Positions 15,541 to 24,908 of a stretch of 61,996 nt of DNA are shown here, piece by piece; position 1 is the first letter of the stretch, and each line of letters begins with the position of its first letter. The stretch comes from a virus. The position numbers were made by a program, and so were the translations under genes. Below the pieces are notes generated by a model, which was given only the letters and a program-made list of their open reading frames with translations, was not told the DNA's origin and ran no database searches. The stretch covers positions 1 through 61,996 of the IMG/VR virus record IMGVR_UViG_3300044302_003481; one strand, written 5' to 3'.

Positions 15541-18417
15541 CTAACCTGCTTTAAGTGCTTTAACTTCTATAGATAATTCCTTCACTGCATTAACTAATGC
15601 CCATAAAATAGGATCAGTTTGAACAGTCTTTGCTCCACGCTCACTTACTTTTATACATTCAGGAAGAACAGCTTCCACCTCTTGAGCAATAACACCTGTT
15701 TGAATTTTTCCCTCTCTATTTTTACCAAGACAAACTTGATCTGGTTTTTCTGCTAATGGAAACTCACTCATATCAATTTCATCTTCTGTTCTATATTCAA
15801 AATTAGTTACTCTTAATTGATCAATTTCAGCAAGTCCTTTAGTACTTTCTACTATATTCTTCTTAAGTCGTCTATCTGAAGTAGTATCCCAAGCAGTTTG
15901 GTTACTTCCTTGAATACAGTTACCACTACCATCACCTCTAACCCATACATCAGCTGCACCAGCAGCACCGGAGCCTCTAGCAATATATAGCATATTAGAG
16001 CCAGTTGTAACCTGACCATTACCAGCGTGAGTACCTAAGCAAACATTATGACTACCTGTAGAAATACTATATCCAGCACTTACACCAATAGTTGTATTTG
16101 ATCCTCCTGTTGTAAGATCGTGTAAACCAAGTCTACCAAATGCTGAATTATAAGTACCTGTTGTTATGTTACCTCCGGTACTTGTACCAAAGCAATTGTT
16201 ATAACCGCCAGTAGTAATGTCATAGCCAGCCCAATGACCAACCATAGTATTCTCGTTGGCTGTATTAGTAGCCCCTGCTAAAGCTCTATCACCTAGTGCA
16301 GTATTGTATTGTCCTGTTGTGAGACTATAGCCACAATTATTACCAACAAAAACGTTATAAGAAGCAGTTGTGTTTGAATATCCTGCATATCTACCAACAG
16401 CAACATTCTGTCCTCCTGTAGTAGCATTTTGTAATGAAGAATTACCTACACAAGTATTATTAGATCCTGTTGAAAGCACTGATAATCCAGCGTATCCAAC
16501 TGCAACATTATCATTTCCTGTCGTTATTGAATCACCTGCATAGCCTCCTATTCCTATATTATAACTAGCAGTTGTAGCTTGTAACAGTGAATGATAACCA
16601 ACAGCAACATTATAACCACCTGTTGTATTATCTCTCAGAGCTTCATACCCAAGAGCATGATTACCAGTACCAGTTGTGTTTGAATGAAGTGCTCTAAAAC
16701 CAACTGCTGTACTAGCACCACCTGTAGTATTTGCTTCTAATGCTTCGGAGCCAACAGCAGTAAGCTCAGAACCTGTCGTATTCGTTTCTAAAGCAATATA
16801 ACCAACGGCTGTGTTATTACTTGCAGTTGTATTGTTATCTAAGGCATGATCTCCAACGGCTGTATTAGCACCACCTGTAGTATTTTCATCTAACGCCTTT
16901 GTACCAACAGCTGTATTAGATGCACCAGTATTTACTTCTAATGCTTTATAACCTACAGCAGTATTATTAGCTGAACTGACATTTGTAAACAATGCTTTAT
17001 AACCAACTCCAACATTCTGTACTCCTGAAGTTAGATTTGATAATGCATATGAACCAACAGCAGTTGTTTCTGATGTAGTACTAACTGCGTCTAATGCAAG
17101 ATTACCTACGGCTGTATTATCAGAACCTGTCGTAACTGCATCTAATGCAGCAGAACCAATACCAGTATTACTAGCACCTGTTGTACATTGCTGTAAGCAA
17201 TTCATACCTACAGCAGTATTATTTGCTCCAGTTGTATTAGCTTCTAATGCATCCATACCTACAGCAGTATTATTAGATGCAGTCGTATTGTTATTTAATG
17301 CATTTCTACCTACAGCAGTAAGGGCAGTACCAGTGGTGTTTACATATAAGGAACGTCTACCTACAGCAGTATTATTACTTGCAGTTGTGTTATCTTTTAA
17401 AGCATATGCTCCAACAGCAGTGTTCTCTGCTCCTGTGGTGTTATCTTGTAAAGCAGCTTCACCAAAAGCAGCGTTATTAGAAGCAGTTGTGTTATTAGCT
17501 AAAGCTTGATTACCAAAAGCATTATTATTATTACCTGTTGTAGTAGCTGCTAATGCAGACTTACCAAAAGCACAGCTATAACCTCCTGTTGTAGTATTAG
17601 CCATAGCTTCTCTACCTACAGCAGTATTACCATCAGCACTTGTTATATCAGTACCAGCATCATATCCTATTAAAGTATTAGAATTAGCATCTGTTCCAGT
17701 AAATGCGTCTCCAGCATTCGTACCAACTACAGTATTACTTTGTCCATCTGTAGTTACTAATTTAAGGCCAGAAGCAATCATTGCTGCTGTTATTGTTCCA
17801 GCTCCTGGCGTTGCACTTTGCCAAGAACATGTACCATCTCCATCTTCTCTTAAAAATTTAGTACCCCCGCTTTCTCCTGTAGACAATACAGCGGTACCTT
17901 CCGGTGCATTAGCATCAGAAGCCCACCCTAATGCCCCTGATCCATCTGTTTTAAGTACTTGATTAGCTGAACCATCAGCTGCAGGAAGAGTCCAAACTAA
18001 ATTACTACTTACAGTAGATGGTGCTTGTAAACCTACATAATGTGAGCCATCGGCATCTTTAAATCTAACGTCAGCTGGAAAAGCAAAATCTCCACTATTA
18101 GCAATCTTTGAAGGTGTAACTGAAGCATCAGCTGGCGAGTTGATGTCCGAAGTATCACCTTGAATCATTCCCCAGAAACTTAAAGTAGATGCTGGAGCAG
18201 TCGTAAAGGTAATGACAGCATCGGCTACTGTAAAATCTGTCCCAGGTTTCTGTAAAATACCTCCAAGGATTATCCAAAGTTGATTAACACTCGCTGGAGG
18301 AGACGATGAACTTGATACAGTTAAGTTGAAAGCAGTTGTGCTTCCGTTGAAACTACTTGAGATGTCGTCAAGAACACGATTTTGTCCTCGTACAAGTTGT
18401 CTACCGATGTATGCCAT
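15541..18417 (-). CDS. Tail fibre with YadA-like repeats and S74 chaperone domain (958 aa)
   Basis: Residues 1-90 form an N-terminal module (DDISSSFNGSTTAFNL) shared with the fibre at 35475. Residues about 227-810 consist of 17-residue repeats of the type NNTAVG..AL, which fold as a YadA-head-like left-handed beta-roll trimer. The C-terminal ~113 residues are a peptidase S74 intramolecular chaperone (SDRRLKKNIVE, TGVIAQEVEAVLPE), which self-cleaves at the Ser after trimer assembly. It is probably a host-recognition fibre. The final 20 residues are a coiled coil. Confidence 0.88.
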   Translation of the reverse strand: MAYIGRQLVRGQNRVLDDISSSFNGSTTAFNLTVSSSSSPPASVNQLWIILGGILQKPGTDFTVADAVITFTTAPASTLSFWGMIQGDTSDINSPADASVTPSKIANSGDFAFPADVRFKDADGSHYVGLQAPSTVSSNLVWTLPAADGSANQVLKTDGSGALGWASDANAPEGTAVLSTGESGGTKFLREDGDGTCSWQSATPGAGTITAAMIASGLKLVTTDGQSNTVVGTNAGDAFTGTDANSNTLIGYDAGTDITSADGNTAVGREAMANTTTGGYSCAFGKSALAATTTGNNNNAFGNQALANNTTASNNAAFGEAALQDNTTGAENTAVGAYALKDNTTASNNTAVGRRSLYVNTTGTALTAVGRNALNNNTTASNNTAVGMDALEANTTGANNTAVGMNCLQQCTTGASNTGIGSAALDAVTTGSDNTAVGNLALDAVSTTSETTAVGSYALSNLTSGVQNVGVGYKALFTNVSSANNTAVGYKALEVNTGASNTAVGTKALDENTTGGANTAVGDHALDNNTTASNNTAVGYIALETNTTGSELTAVGSEALEANTTGGASTAVGFRALHSNTTGTGNHALGYEALRDNTTGGYNVAVGYHSLLQATTASYNIGIGGYAGDSITTGNDNVAVGYAGLSVLSTGSNNTCVGNSSLQNATTGGQNVAVGRYAGYSNTTASYNVFVGNNCGYSLTTGQYNTALGDRALAGATNTANENTMVGHWAGYDITTGGYNNCFGTSTGGNITTGTYNSAFGRLGLHDLTTGGSNTTIGVSAGYSISTGSHNVCLGTHAGNGQVTTGSNMLYIARGSGAAGAADVWVRGDGSGNCIQGSNQTAWDTTSDRRLKKNIVESTKGLAEIDQLRVTNFEYRTEDEIDMSEFPLAEKPDQVCLGKNREGKIQTGVIAQEVEAVLPECIKVSERGAKTVQTDPILWALVNAVKELSIEVKALKAG
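15988..17739 (-). repeat. 51-nt tandem repeat array inside fibre gene
   Basis: About 34 imperfect units of 17 codons (core NTAVG) lie in frame. They encode the beta-roll shaft. Such arrays can expand or contract by slippage or recombination, changing fibre length. Confidence 0.75.
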
Positions 18418-18491
18418 TTAAATATCAAACAAGAAGATACTCACTCTTTGCAGAGCTTTCTCCTCATTGTAAGATCACTAATCTGTCAAAC

Positions 18492-20690
18492 TTATGCGCT
18501 TTCTAACGCAGCAACTTTAGTTTCTAGTGTTTCGATTTTTGTGATTGCTTCTTGTAAAGCAGCAGTGAGTAAAGGTACAAGTTTCGATTGGTCTATTTGC
18601 TGATATTCTGGTTTCCCTAAGTCTGCCTCTTTTCTAGTTTTATTATCAACCTGTGCTTGAGTAATAACTTGATCTTTTTCACCAGAAATTGCTTCTGGCA
18701 CTGCTGTTACTTCATGTGCAAAGAATCCGTCAACTGTTGTAGATGGATCTTTTTTAAAGTTAAATCTATATGGTTTAAGAGTTTTTAACCTTGTAATACC
18801 ATCAGTTATTGCTGCAGCATTTTCTTTTAGTCTATAATCTGAAGCTGTATTATATTGAGTTGCAGAACCATGAGATCTTATACTTCCAACTACATCTGCA
18901 TTATCATCTAGAAAAGATATTTGTGATCTATATGTAGAACCAGTAGCTCCTCTATGTCTTATTTGAACACATGAATGATCATCAGTTCCAGCATGATCAA
19001 TATACATTAATTGACCATTTGTACCTCCGTTGGCTGCACTCTTCTGGAATGTAAAAATTTCTGCATTAACAGAACCAGCAGCTCCAAAATGCATAGACCC
19101 ACCAGCTTTTATTCTAATCCTTTCGGCTGAAGTACCACTAGATGTTGTATGAAACTGAATATCACCTTGAGTCGTTGCTGCTGATGCACTGAAATCGTTA
19201 GCATCATTATTACGACCAAATACTATCTTGGCTGTAGTCCTACCATCATGTTCAGATAAAATATAATTAGTAGCTGAAGCATTAGTATTTGTACTATTTT
19301 TTATTCTGAATTCTACATCAACACCAGCAGATTGTTCAACTTGAAATCCATTAGCTGTGGTTAGTGCTCTTAAACCGTGGTCGTAATAGAGTTGTACGGC
19401 TCCATTTTGTAAGCATTTAATAGCATCATCTGCACCACCATCTGTAGCATTAACAGCTACTTGCCAATTAGTTCTAGCTCTATGGTAAACAGAACCAGTT
19501 GTATGGTTTCTGAAGTATGTGTCCGTCCCATCATGAAAAAGCTGTAGATCTTGGCTAGCTCCTAATTGGAGTTTATCTCCATCAACAGGGATATTAATAT
19601 CACCAGCACTTGTTATTCTAAGCCTTTCAGTAATATCTCCATCGCCACCATTAGCTGTAGTATCAACATTTGCAGAAGTTGAAAAGACTAAATCAGCAGG
19701 AGCTAATGATCCAGCAGTTCTATCTACTGCAATCTTTGCCATAACACCAGCATCATTCTCATTCCACCATTCAAGTCTTCCTACCTGTTCTCCAGTAGCT
19801 GAAGAAGGTGATTTAAAATGAAGTTCTCCTTGAGTTTCTACTCCTTCGGTGCTCGTCTCAAAACGCTTTGTGTTGTCATAAAAGAGTTCAACGGCTCCAT
19901 CAGAAACTATATTTATAGCATCATCTCCAGAACCATTAGCTTCAATAGTTAGATTACCAGTTTCATTTCTAATAAAAGAATGCGACCCACTATGCCACAT
20001 CTTTAAATCACTTCCATCTCCCAACTCAAATTGAGCAGAATCTGGCATTTTTACGCCCGAACTAGATGTCTCAAAACGCTTTGTGTTGTCGTGATATAAC
20101 TCTACGGCTCCGTCACCGATAATATTTATCCCACTTTCATCTCCAGCAACTCTGAGATACATATCATCTGCTGACTTTTGATATATATCTCCAGCACTGC
20201 TAATCAAGACAGTATTACTTGAGTCATAATATATTTGAAAATCTGAGCCTGTTCCGAAAGCAGCCTTTGCATTATCATTAAAGATCAAATCATCTGCGGA
20301 CTTGTCCCAAGTAACGTTATAACTCGCACCAGTAAAAGTAACGTCTCCATTAAAAGCTGAAGCACCTGTCACAGATAGAGGATTACTTGGTGAGCTATCT
20401 CCTATTCCTACATTTCCTGCCGAAAAATAAACATGACTACCGGTAGTAATCCATTGCCCAGCTGGATCGGCTATCCAACTTAAATTTCCACTACCATCCG
20501 TAGCCAAAACGTAATTTGCAGAACCATCAGCCGCCGGAAGAGTCCAAGTTACATTGCTCGAAATCGTAGCTGGTGCCTTGAAAGCTACATAATGACTTGA
20601 GTCAGTGTCAGCAAAACGTAAAGAGTTTCGTGCATCAAGTTGAACGTTATCCTTGATATTGTCAAGTAACTGGGCTTTTGTTTGTGACAT
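18492..20690 (-). CDS. Tail fibre with S74 chaperone domain (732 aa)
   Basis: The N-terminus (MSQTKAQLLDNIKDNVQLDA) is followed by beta-rich repeats carrying the phrase ELYHDNTKRFETS or variants at least three times. The C-terminal domain (SDYRLKENAAAI, DGFFAHEVTAVPEAI) is a peptidase S74 chaperone ending in a coiled coil. Parts of the repeat DNA are nearly identical to pieces of the fibre at 35475-38876. It is likely a second receptor-binding or side fibre. Confidence 0.85.
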   Translation of the reverse strand: MSQTKAQLLDNIKDNVQLDARNSLRFADTDSSHYVAFKAPATISSNVTWTLPAADGSANYVLATDGSGNLSWIADPAGQWITTGSHVYFSAGNVGIGDSSPSNPLSVTGASAFNGDVTFTGASYNVTWDKSADDLIFNDNAKAAFGTGSDFQIYYDSSNTVLISSAGDIYQKSADDMYLRVAGDESGINIIGDGAVELYHDNTKRFETSSSGVKMPDSAQFELGDGSDLKMWHSGSHSFIRNETGNLTIEANGSGDDAINIVSDGAVELFYDNTKRFETSTEGVETQGELHFKSPSSATGEQVGRLEWWNENDAGVMAKIAVDRTAGSLAPADLVFSTSANVDTTANGGDGDITERLRITSAGDINIPVDGDKLQLGASQDLQLFHDGTDTYFRNHTTGSVYHRARTNWQVAVNATDGGADDAIKCLQNGAVQLYYDHGLRALTTANGFQVEQSAGVDVEFRIKNSTNTNASATNYILSEHDGRTTAKIVFGRNNDANDFSASAATTQGDIQFHTTSSGTSAERIRIKAGGSMHFGAAGSVNAEIFTFQKSAANGGTNGQLMYIDHAGTDDHSCVQIRHRGATGSTYRSQISFLDDNADVVGSIRSHGSATQYNTASDYRLKENAAAITDGITRLKTLKPYRFNFKKDPSTTVDGFFAHEVTAVPEAISGEKDQVITQAQVDNKTRKEADLGKPEYQQIDQSKLVPLLTAALQEAITKIETLETKVAALESA

Positions 20691-20746
20691 CTACCGACTA
20701 ATTTTTAATCTATATATTCAATTTTACGCTTACAAAATCTAGTCCC

Positions 20747-20974
20747 TTACCTTAATAAGCTTGGAGTTATACCAAATTCTTCGTATCCATAAGGTGCTTG
20801 TTCAGATCCATCAGTAAATTCTCCTTGACTAAACATACTTCCCGTTGGAATATCTGTTCCAGATTGACTATATGAAGAAGATCCACTTCTGTATGTCTTC
20901 CACTTCGTCGCCTTATCCCTAGCTTCGTCTCGGCCTCCATTAGCCATTACTGCTGGGAAATCAGTATCACCCAT
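20747..20974 (-). CDS. Small hypothetical Ser/Gly-rich protein (75 aa)
   Basis: A 75-residue hydrophilic protein rich in Ser, Gly, Asp and Tyr with no motif. It is the last of four small minus-strand genes upstream of the fibre genes, and its start overlaps the stop of the next one. The set looks like minor virion or assembly proteins. Function unknown. Confidence 0.5.
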   Translation of the reverse strand: MGDTDFPAVMANGGRDEARDKATKWKTYRSGSSSYSQSGTDIPTGSMFSQGEFTDGSEQAPYGYEEFGITPSLLR

Positions 20975-21237
20975 TATCCAAATAATCCTCCCAATCCACC
21001 AAATGGACTTTTAGATGCGGCAAAACCGCCTAAACCAAATCCTCCTGATCTCGCAGTATTATCTGCTTCACCTGAGAATCCATATCCTGTAAGACCACCA
21101 AGACCTTGTGCCCATGGATTTTCACTAGTAGCCATCGTTCCTAAAACTCCTTTCATAGGATCATAAGCACCTGTAGCTCCAGCTACTCCTCCCTTCGAAA
21201 AGGCTTTAAAGGGAGAAAAATCACCTGCAAATCTCAT
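20974..21237 (-). CDS. Gly/Phe-rich small protein (87 aa)
   Basis: An 87-residue low-complexity protein dominated by Gly, Ala and Phe, ending in FGGLGGLFG. It resembles the glycine-rich N-terminal regions of the putative internal virion proteins at 59158-60678. No signal peptide is seen. It overlaps the following gene by one base. Confidence 0.5.
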   Translation of the reverse strand: MRFAGDFSPFKAFSKGGVAGATGAYDPMKGVLGTMATSENPWAQGLGGLTGYGFSGEADNTARSGGFGLGGFAASKSPFGGLGGLFG

Positions 21238-21239
21238 GA

Positions 21240-21473
21240 CTAACCGCCTAATCTACTAAGAAAATCGTCAACTCTCTCTCCCACACCTGGCTCCTGAGAA
21301 GCAGCATTCATGGGATTAATTTTCTGAGCCGCTGCCTTATTTGCTTCTGCATAAGGAGCACTAACAGATTGCCCTTGCGTGGCATATCCACCAGGTAATT
21401 TTGATTGTCTACGAGGATCACCAAGATCCTCAGGCATTCCTAATCCAGATGGATCAAATCCTGAGCCGCCCAT
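21240..21473 (-). CDS. Small hypothetical protein (77 aa)
   Basis: A 77-residue Gly/Pro/Ala-rich protein with a short helical segment at residues 40-60 (AEANKAAAQKINPMNAAS). It is spaced two bases from the downstream gene. Function unknown; probably part of the same virion-type group. Confidence 0.5.
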   Translation of the reverse strand: MGGSGFDPSGLGMPEDLGDPRRQSKLPGGYATQGQSVSAPYAEANKAAAQKINPMNAASQEPGVGERVDDFLSRLGG

Positions 21474-21516
21474 TAACTTATTAACTATTTCTATTAATTA
21501 TAAAGCTATAACTATC

Positions 21517-22251
21517 TTATTTATCAAAGACCATCTCATTACCAAAAACATTCCAACCTCGCTTATTCTCAGAAGAAGGTTTTAATAAATGATCTATAGA
21601 TGTGTCATAACTTCTACCATGATCTTTTCTCCATGCCTGATTCCCTAAATATGTTCCCCATCTAGCATCTTCTGAATGACCAGCTTTAGCTGCAGGACTA
21701 TTACGAGTCTTATATAGCCAAGTCGCACGATGATCTATACCATCACCTTCCGGTAAAACACCTCCGATGTATTCACCTTTCCGGTTGTAAAGAGTTTCTT
21801 GATCAGCTAAATCTATTAAAGCCTCCTCACTAGGACCATACTTACCACCTACTTGAAAGTCTTTATTTTCTTTTTCGGACGTAAGCTTCCCTAATAACTC
21901 ACCTAAAGCAGTCCACCTAGCTTGACCAGAAGGCTGATAATCAGGCTGCTTTTTTCCATTATTATTGTTATTTGGCGGAGAGGCATTAAACGCTGTATCC
22001 GTCTTAACCACAGAACTGTCCGTGTTAGCTCTATTACTAACTAATGCTCCGAGCGGATGATTACTTGTGTCACTTAAATCTCGTTTCATCCAGTTAACAT
22101 CATCAATATCCAATTCTTGGCTTTTAAATGGATTCAAATTTATTTTATTTTTATTTATATAATCATTCAGCATTATTAAACCAATACCAGCCGTATTAAC
22201 AGCTGGAGTCAACCACCAAGGCGCTGTAGCAATCGCAATAGGTACCGGCAT
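21517..22251 (-). CDS. Hypothetical protein (244 aa) with N-terminal hydrophobic segment
   Basis: Residues 5-28 are hydrophobic (AIATAPWWLTPAVNTAGIGLI) and could insert into a membrane. The rest is hydrophilic with an Asn-rich linker (NNNNNGKK) near residue 94. No catalytic motif is recognised. It starts divergently from the small plus gene at 22319 across 67 bp that includes a TATAAT box. Confidence 0.55.
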   Translation of the reverse strand: MPVPIAIATAPWWLTPAVNTAGIGLIMLNDYINKNKINLNPFKSQELDIDDVNWMKRDLSDTSNHPLGALVSNRANTDSSVVKTDTAFNASPPNNNNNGKKQPDYQPSGQARWTALGELLGKLTSEKENKDFQVGGKYGPSEEALIDLADQETLYNRKGEYIGGVLPEGDGIDHRATWLYKTRNSPAAKAGHSEDARWGTYLGNQAWRKDHGRSYDTSIDHLLKPSSENKRGWNVFGNEMVFDK

Positions 22252-22318
22252 ATCTTTAAATTCTAAAAAAAGTATTATCTAGTTCCTATAATATTATCAC
22301 TGGGAAATTGTAAATAAA

Positions 22319-22483
22319 ATGACGACTTTGCCCCACGGAACAACAATTGAAGTCCTCGGAGATAAAGGCTTATACCAACACCGAGTCTGTTGTCCGGGAG
22401 GAGGTATCTGCCGCATAGCTAGAGACTCATATGAAGCCGACGATTTTGCCCGTCTCTATGAATCAATGTTCAATTATCGTTAA
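22319..22483 (+). CDS. Small hypothetical protein (54 aa)
   Basis: An ATG at 22319 opens 54 codons. The product is a compact strand-rich peptide with a CCPGGGIC core near residues 24-31. The upstream TATAATAT at about 22287 is a plausible -10 element. It precedes the symmetric regulatory region. Function unknown. Confidence 0.5.
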   Translation: MTTLPHGTTIEVLGDKGLYQHRVCCPGGGICRIARDSYEADDFARLYESMFNYR

Positions 22484-22773
22484 TTTTAGGTAGGGTAAAG
22501 GCCATTTTTTAAGTATTAACACCTGAAAAAGTCTTTTAAGGCAAAGGATTTGCTATGAACACCCAAATTTAGAAAAATAAAGGTGATTTTACTTAGGTAC
22601 GCATATGTTGTGGTTAGGTAAGAGTATGTATATATACAGTAGTGACACACAAGTACCTAACCTCATACTGACTAGAACTAAATAAAATAGGGCAAAAAAG
22701 TTACAATTTGGCTGTCACTGGTTTTTCTTGCTATAACTAAGATCTCAAGCACAACGCACCTCTTACCCTACCA
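22484..22773. promoter_or_regulatory. Symmetric regulatory region with iterated TTAGGTA and inverted repeats
   Basis: These 290 bp hold no gene. The heptamer TTAGGTA occurs at 22486, 22593 and 22614, and its reverse TACCTAA at 22654. GGTAGGGTAA (22489-22498) is matched by TTACCCTACC (22763-22772), one base before the ATG at 22774. GGTTAGGTA (22612-22620) is matched by TACCTAACC (22654-22662), with the palindrome TGTATATATACA (22627-22638) between them. This looks like a multi-site operator or a replication/partition-type iteron region. Confidence 0.6.
22708..22737 (+). promoter_or_regulatory. Candidate sigma70 promoter
   Basis: TTGGCT (22708-22713) and TATAAC (22732-22737) are spaced by 18 bp and precede the ATG at 22774 by 36 bp. 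The proposed right-hand operator arm (22763-22772) would cover the start of this transcript. Confidence 0.45.
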
Positions 22774-23913
22774 ATGACTCCTGAAGAATCGCCTTTTTTA
22801 GACACAGATCTAACTCCACAAGATCAAATAACCTTTGCAATTGCCTTTCAAGTCGCCATTAAAGAGCTAGGAAAAGATAAATGCTGGTGTCTCAAAGAAA
22901 ATAATAAAATCGCTCTTCAAGGCTTTAAAACGACGAAGATTGATGTCCCTTTCTATAAAAACAGAGATGCAAGACCCTTACTATTAGCAATGATCGATAG
23001 TTTTAAGGAAAATACAAAAAATATAATTGTGCGGCGATCAATCTGTAATTCTAAATATTGCATTAATCCTACTCATTATTATTGGGGAACAAGATCTGAC
23101 GTTGCATATGAAGAATCAAAACGATGTTTTCCTGTCAATAAAGCTGTTAGTAAGGACTTAATAACTAAATTAAGACTTGAAAAAGAAGAAGGGATAAGTA
23201 TGAAAGATTTAGCAAAAGCATATCAGCTTCCTTATCACAAAGTTAGACGCATTTGCAATAAAATGACTTATGAAGATGTTGCAGGTGATCTAAGACCTGA
23301 TAGTTTTAATGAGGTTTGGGAAAAGCTATTATTAACTTGCAAAGCATTAACTAAAGCACATCCAACTGAAGTTAAGAACTTTCGAATTAACTATCTCATG
23401 AATGAAAGTAAAACATGCCCTTGGCACCAAGGTTTAGAACCAACTCACAAAGGAAATTTTGGTTTAATGGGAGAATGCTTGGACTGTATGGAAGAAATAA
23501 AAAAAGGAAGATGCACTGTAGATGTCACTAATTTTGATTTTCGTACTTTCTATTGGCAAGCTAAAACCTTCTGGGATCAGGTTGACATACAAGGACCAGA
23601 TGACTGTTGGGTATGGAAAGGAGCAACTAGAAAACATGGAACTGAGTCAACTGCCTATTTTCCATCACCTTTTCATGCAGCTAAAACTCAATCAGCTTCA
23701 AGGGTAGCCTTTTGGCTCTCTCGCGGATACACTGGAAAATACCGGATCTTCAGTAGACCAACCTGCAAAGCATTCTGCTGTAATCCGACTCATCTCACAA
23801 TTAAAGAACTTAAAAACTGCAAGCATCCAAATGAAATTGAGAACATCAGACTCACCCATGGAAACATCTTTGAACATCACAAAAAGGAAAAAGGTAGTAT
23901 CAAAAAGAAGTGA
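22774..23913 (+). CDS. Zinc-loop/HTH/zinc-loop protein, probable DNA-binding regulator (379 aa)
   Basis: The protein has two copies of an HNH_3-type (homing-endonuclease zinc-binding) module. The first ends CNSKYCINPTH (Cys91, Cys96, His101) and the second CKAFCCNPTH (Cys331, Cys336, His340), each preceded by a CW motif (Cys37, Cys278). Between them lies a resolvase-like helix-turn-helix (about 124-165, MKDLAKAYQLPYHKVRRI) and a CX2H/CX2C cluster (215-238). The catalytic histidines expected in active HNH_3 nucleases (a..H..A and the H before the Cys) appear replaced by Ser and Arg. A DNA-binding regulator is therefore more likely than a nuclease. Confidence 0.65.
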   Translation: MTPEESPFLDTDLTPQDQITFAIAFQVAIKELGKDKCWCLKENNKIALQGFKTTKIDVPFYKNRDARPLLLAMIDSFKENTKNIIVRRSICNSKYCINPTHYYWGTRSDVAYEESKRCFPVNKAVSKDLITKLRLEKEEGISMKDLAKAYQLPYHKVRRICNKMTYEDVAGDLRPDSFNEVWEKLLLTCKALTKAHPTEVKNFRINYLMNESKTCPWHQGLEPTHKGNFGLMGECLDCMEEIKKGRCTVDVTNFDFRTFYWQAKTFWDQVDIQGPDDCWVWKGATRKHGTESTAYFPSPFHAAKTQSASRVAFWLSRGYTGKYRIFSRPTCKAFCCNPTHLTIKELKNCKHPNEIENIRLTHGNIFEHHKKEKGSIKKK

Positions 23914-23917
23914 GTTA

Positions 23918-24247
23918 ATGCCTAGTAATTACCATTTGGAGACGAAAGAGTATGCTCCAATGGTTGTTATTGGTGGTGAGACAACTTTTGGAGCTTGGTG
24001 TAATACAAAAGAAGAAGCTCAAGCCCGTTTAAATCATCTAGAAATTGCTGTTGATTATCATAACTATCCAACAATGGAAGAAGAGAGTACAGGCAGAGAA
24101 GGAGTTAGGGCTATGGCTGCACGAGTTAGAATAATGAATGAACTATATGAAAAGGACGGCAGAGATGATCTTAATCATCCCATGCACGGACTATTTACTG
24201 GCTTAAGATCACAAAATGAGCAGGTATCTGACAACAATTCCAAGTAA
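23918..24247 (+). CDS. Hypothetical protein (109 aa)
   Basis: I chose the ATG at 23918, four bases after the upstream stop, over an in-frame ATG at 23831 that lies inside the upstream gene. The 109-residue product has a beta-rich first half (PMVVIGGETTFGAWC) and a helical second half. No motif is recognised. Its end overlaps the start of the next gene by 32 nt. Confidence 0.55.
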   Translation: MPSNYHLETKEYAPMVVIGGETTFGAWCNTKEEAQARLNHLEIAVDYHNYPTMEEESTGREGVRAMAARVRIMNELYEKDGRDDLNHPMHGLFTGLRSQNEQVSDNNSK

Positions 24248-24893
24248 TACAGGTTTTTATAATCTAGGAACAGTTCAATCATATCCTACTGGTGGAGCAG
24301 GTCCTACTGCTTATGGACCTACTTCATATTATGGTTCAGATCCACTACCAGCAGAAGATGGCGATAATATATATAATCCCATTGATTTAGGGGATTTTTC
24401 TTCTGTATTCCGTTCATTTTCTATAAAAAATTCACATGGTGGCTTATCTCGTAAGCAAACTACTTTTTATAAAATAAAATTAATCGAACCAAGATCAGTT
24501 CAATTCACACAGGATCAATCTCAATTCTCGTATGAACAGAATACAAACAAAAATACATTATTAGCTTTTTATAGAATAACTGAAGATAAAAGAAGAGAAG
24601 AGTTACCTATCAATGATGATGGTTATGTACATAATGAAGGTGCAATTGACTATACAGATGAGAAGACAGATTTAAGCACTGATGATTATCCAATTACTAA
24701 ATTACCAAAAGGAGAATATTTATTTTTAATTACTAATGATATACGTTACTTAGAAACCACTTATGCAATAAGTTTAAACGTTAACGTCCTCGACTGGGGG
24801 CTAGTTAAAGATAACTTTGACTTAGCACTTAATTTTGGATTAATAACCCAAACTTATGATGAAATGCTCGACTTTGGAGAAGTAACTAGTTAA
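24216..24893 (+). CDS. Beta-sandwich (PPC-like) protein (225 aa)
   Basis: A Gly/Tyr/Ser-rich start of about 50 residues is followed by a strand-rich domain (FYKIKLIEPRSVQF, NTLLAFYRI, KGEYLFLITN). That order of strands recalls bacterial pre-peptidase C-terminal beta-sandwiches, which occur in virion and secreted proteins. It is on the plus strand, unlike most virion genes. It converges on the minus gene at 24901 across a short AT palindrome. The assignment is tentative. Confidence 0.5.
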   Translation: MSRYLTTIPSNTGFYNLGTVQSYPTGGAGPTAYGPTSYYGSDPLPAEDGDNIYNPIDLGDFSSVFRSFSIKNSHGGLSRKQTTFYKIKLIEPRSVQFTQDQSQFSYEQNTNKNTLLAFYRITEDKRREELPINDDGYVHNEGAIDYTDEKTDLSTDDYPITKLPKGEYLFLITNDIRYLETTYAISLNVNVLDWGLVKDNFDLALNFGLITQTYDEMLDFGEVTS

Positions 24894-24908
24894 ATAAATA
24901 TTATTTAA
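24890..24908. terminator. AT palindrome between convergent genes
   Basis: TTAAATAA-ATA-TTATTTAA is a perfect 8-bp stem overlapping both stop codons, followed on the plus strand by ATTTTTGG. It is a weak, possibly bidirectional terminator. Confidence 0.35.

Noticed and set aside
17288-17509. Open plus-strand frame opposite the fibre gene
   Set aside because: It is the antisense of repetitive codons in the 958-aa fibre and has no ribosome-binding site or protein-like composition; the same applies to 37298-37519.
15988-17739. Regular tandem repeats resembling a CRISPR array
   Set aside because: The 51-nt repeats are in frame, have no unique spacers and encode YadA-like fibre repeats; the same applies to 35860-37800.
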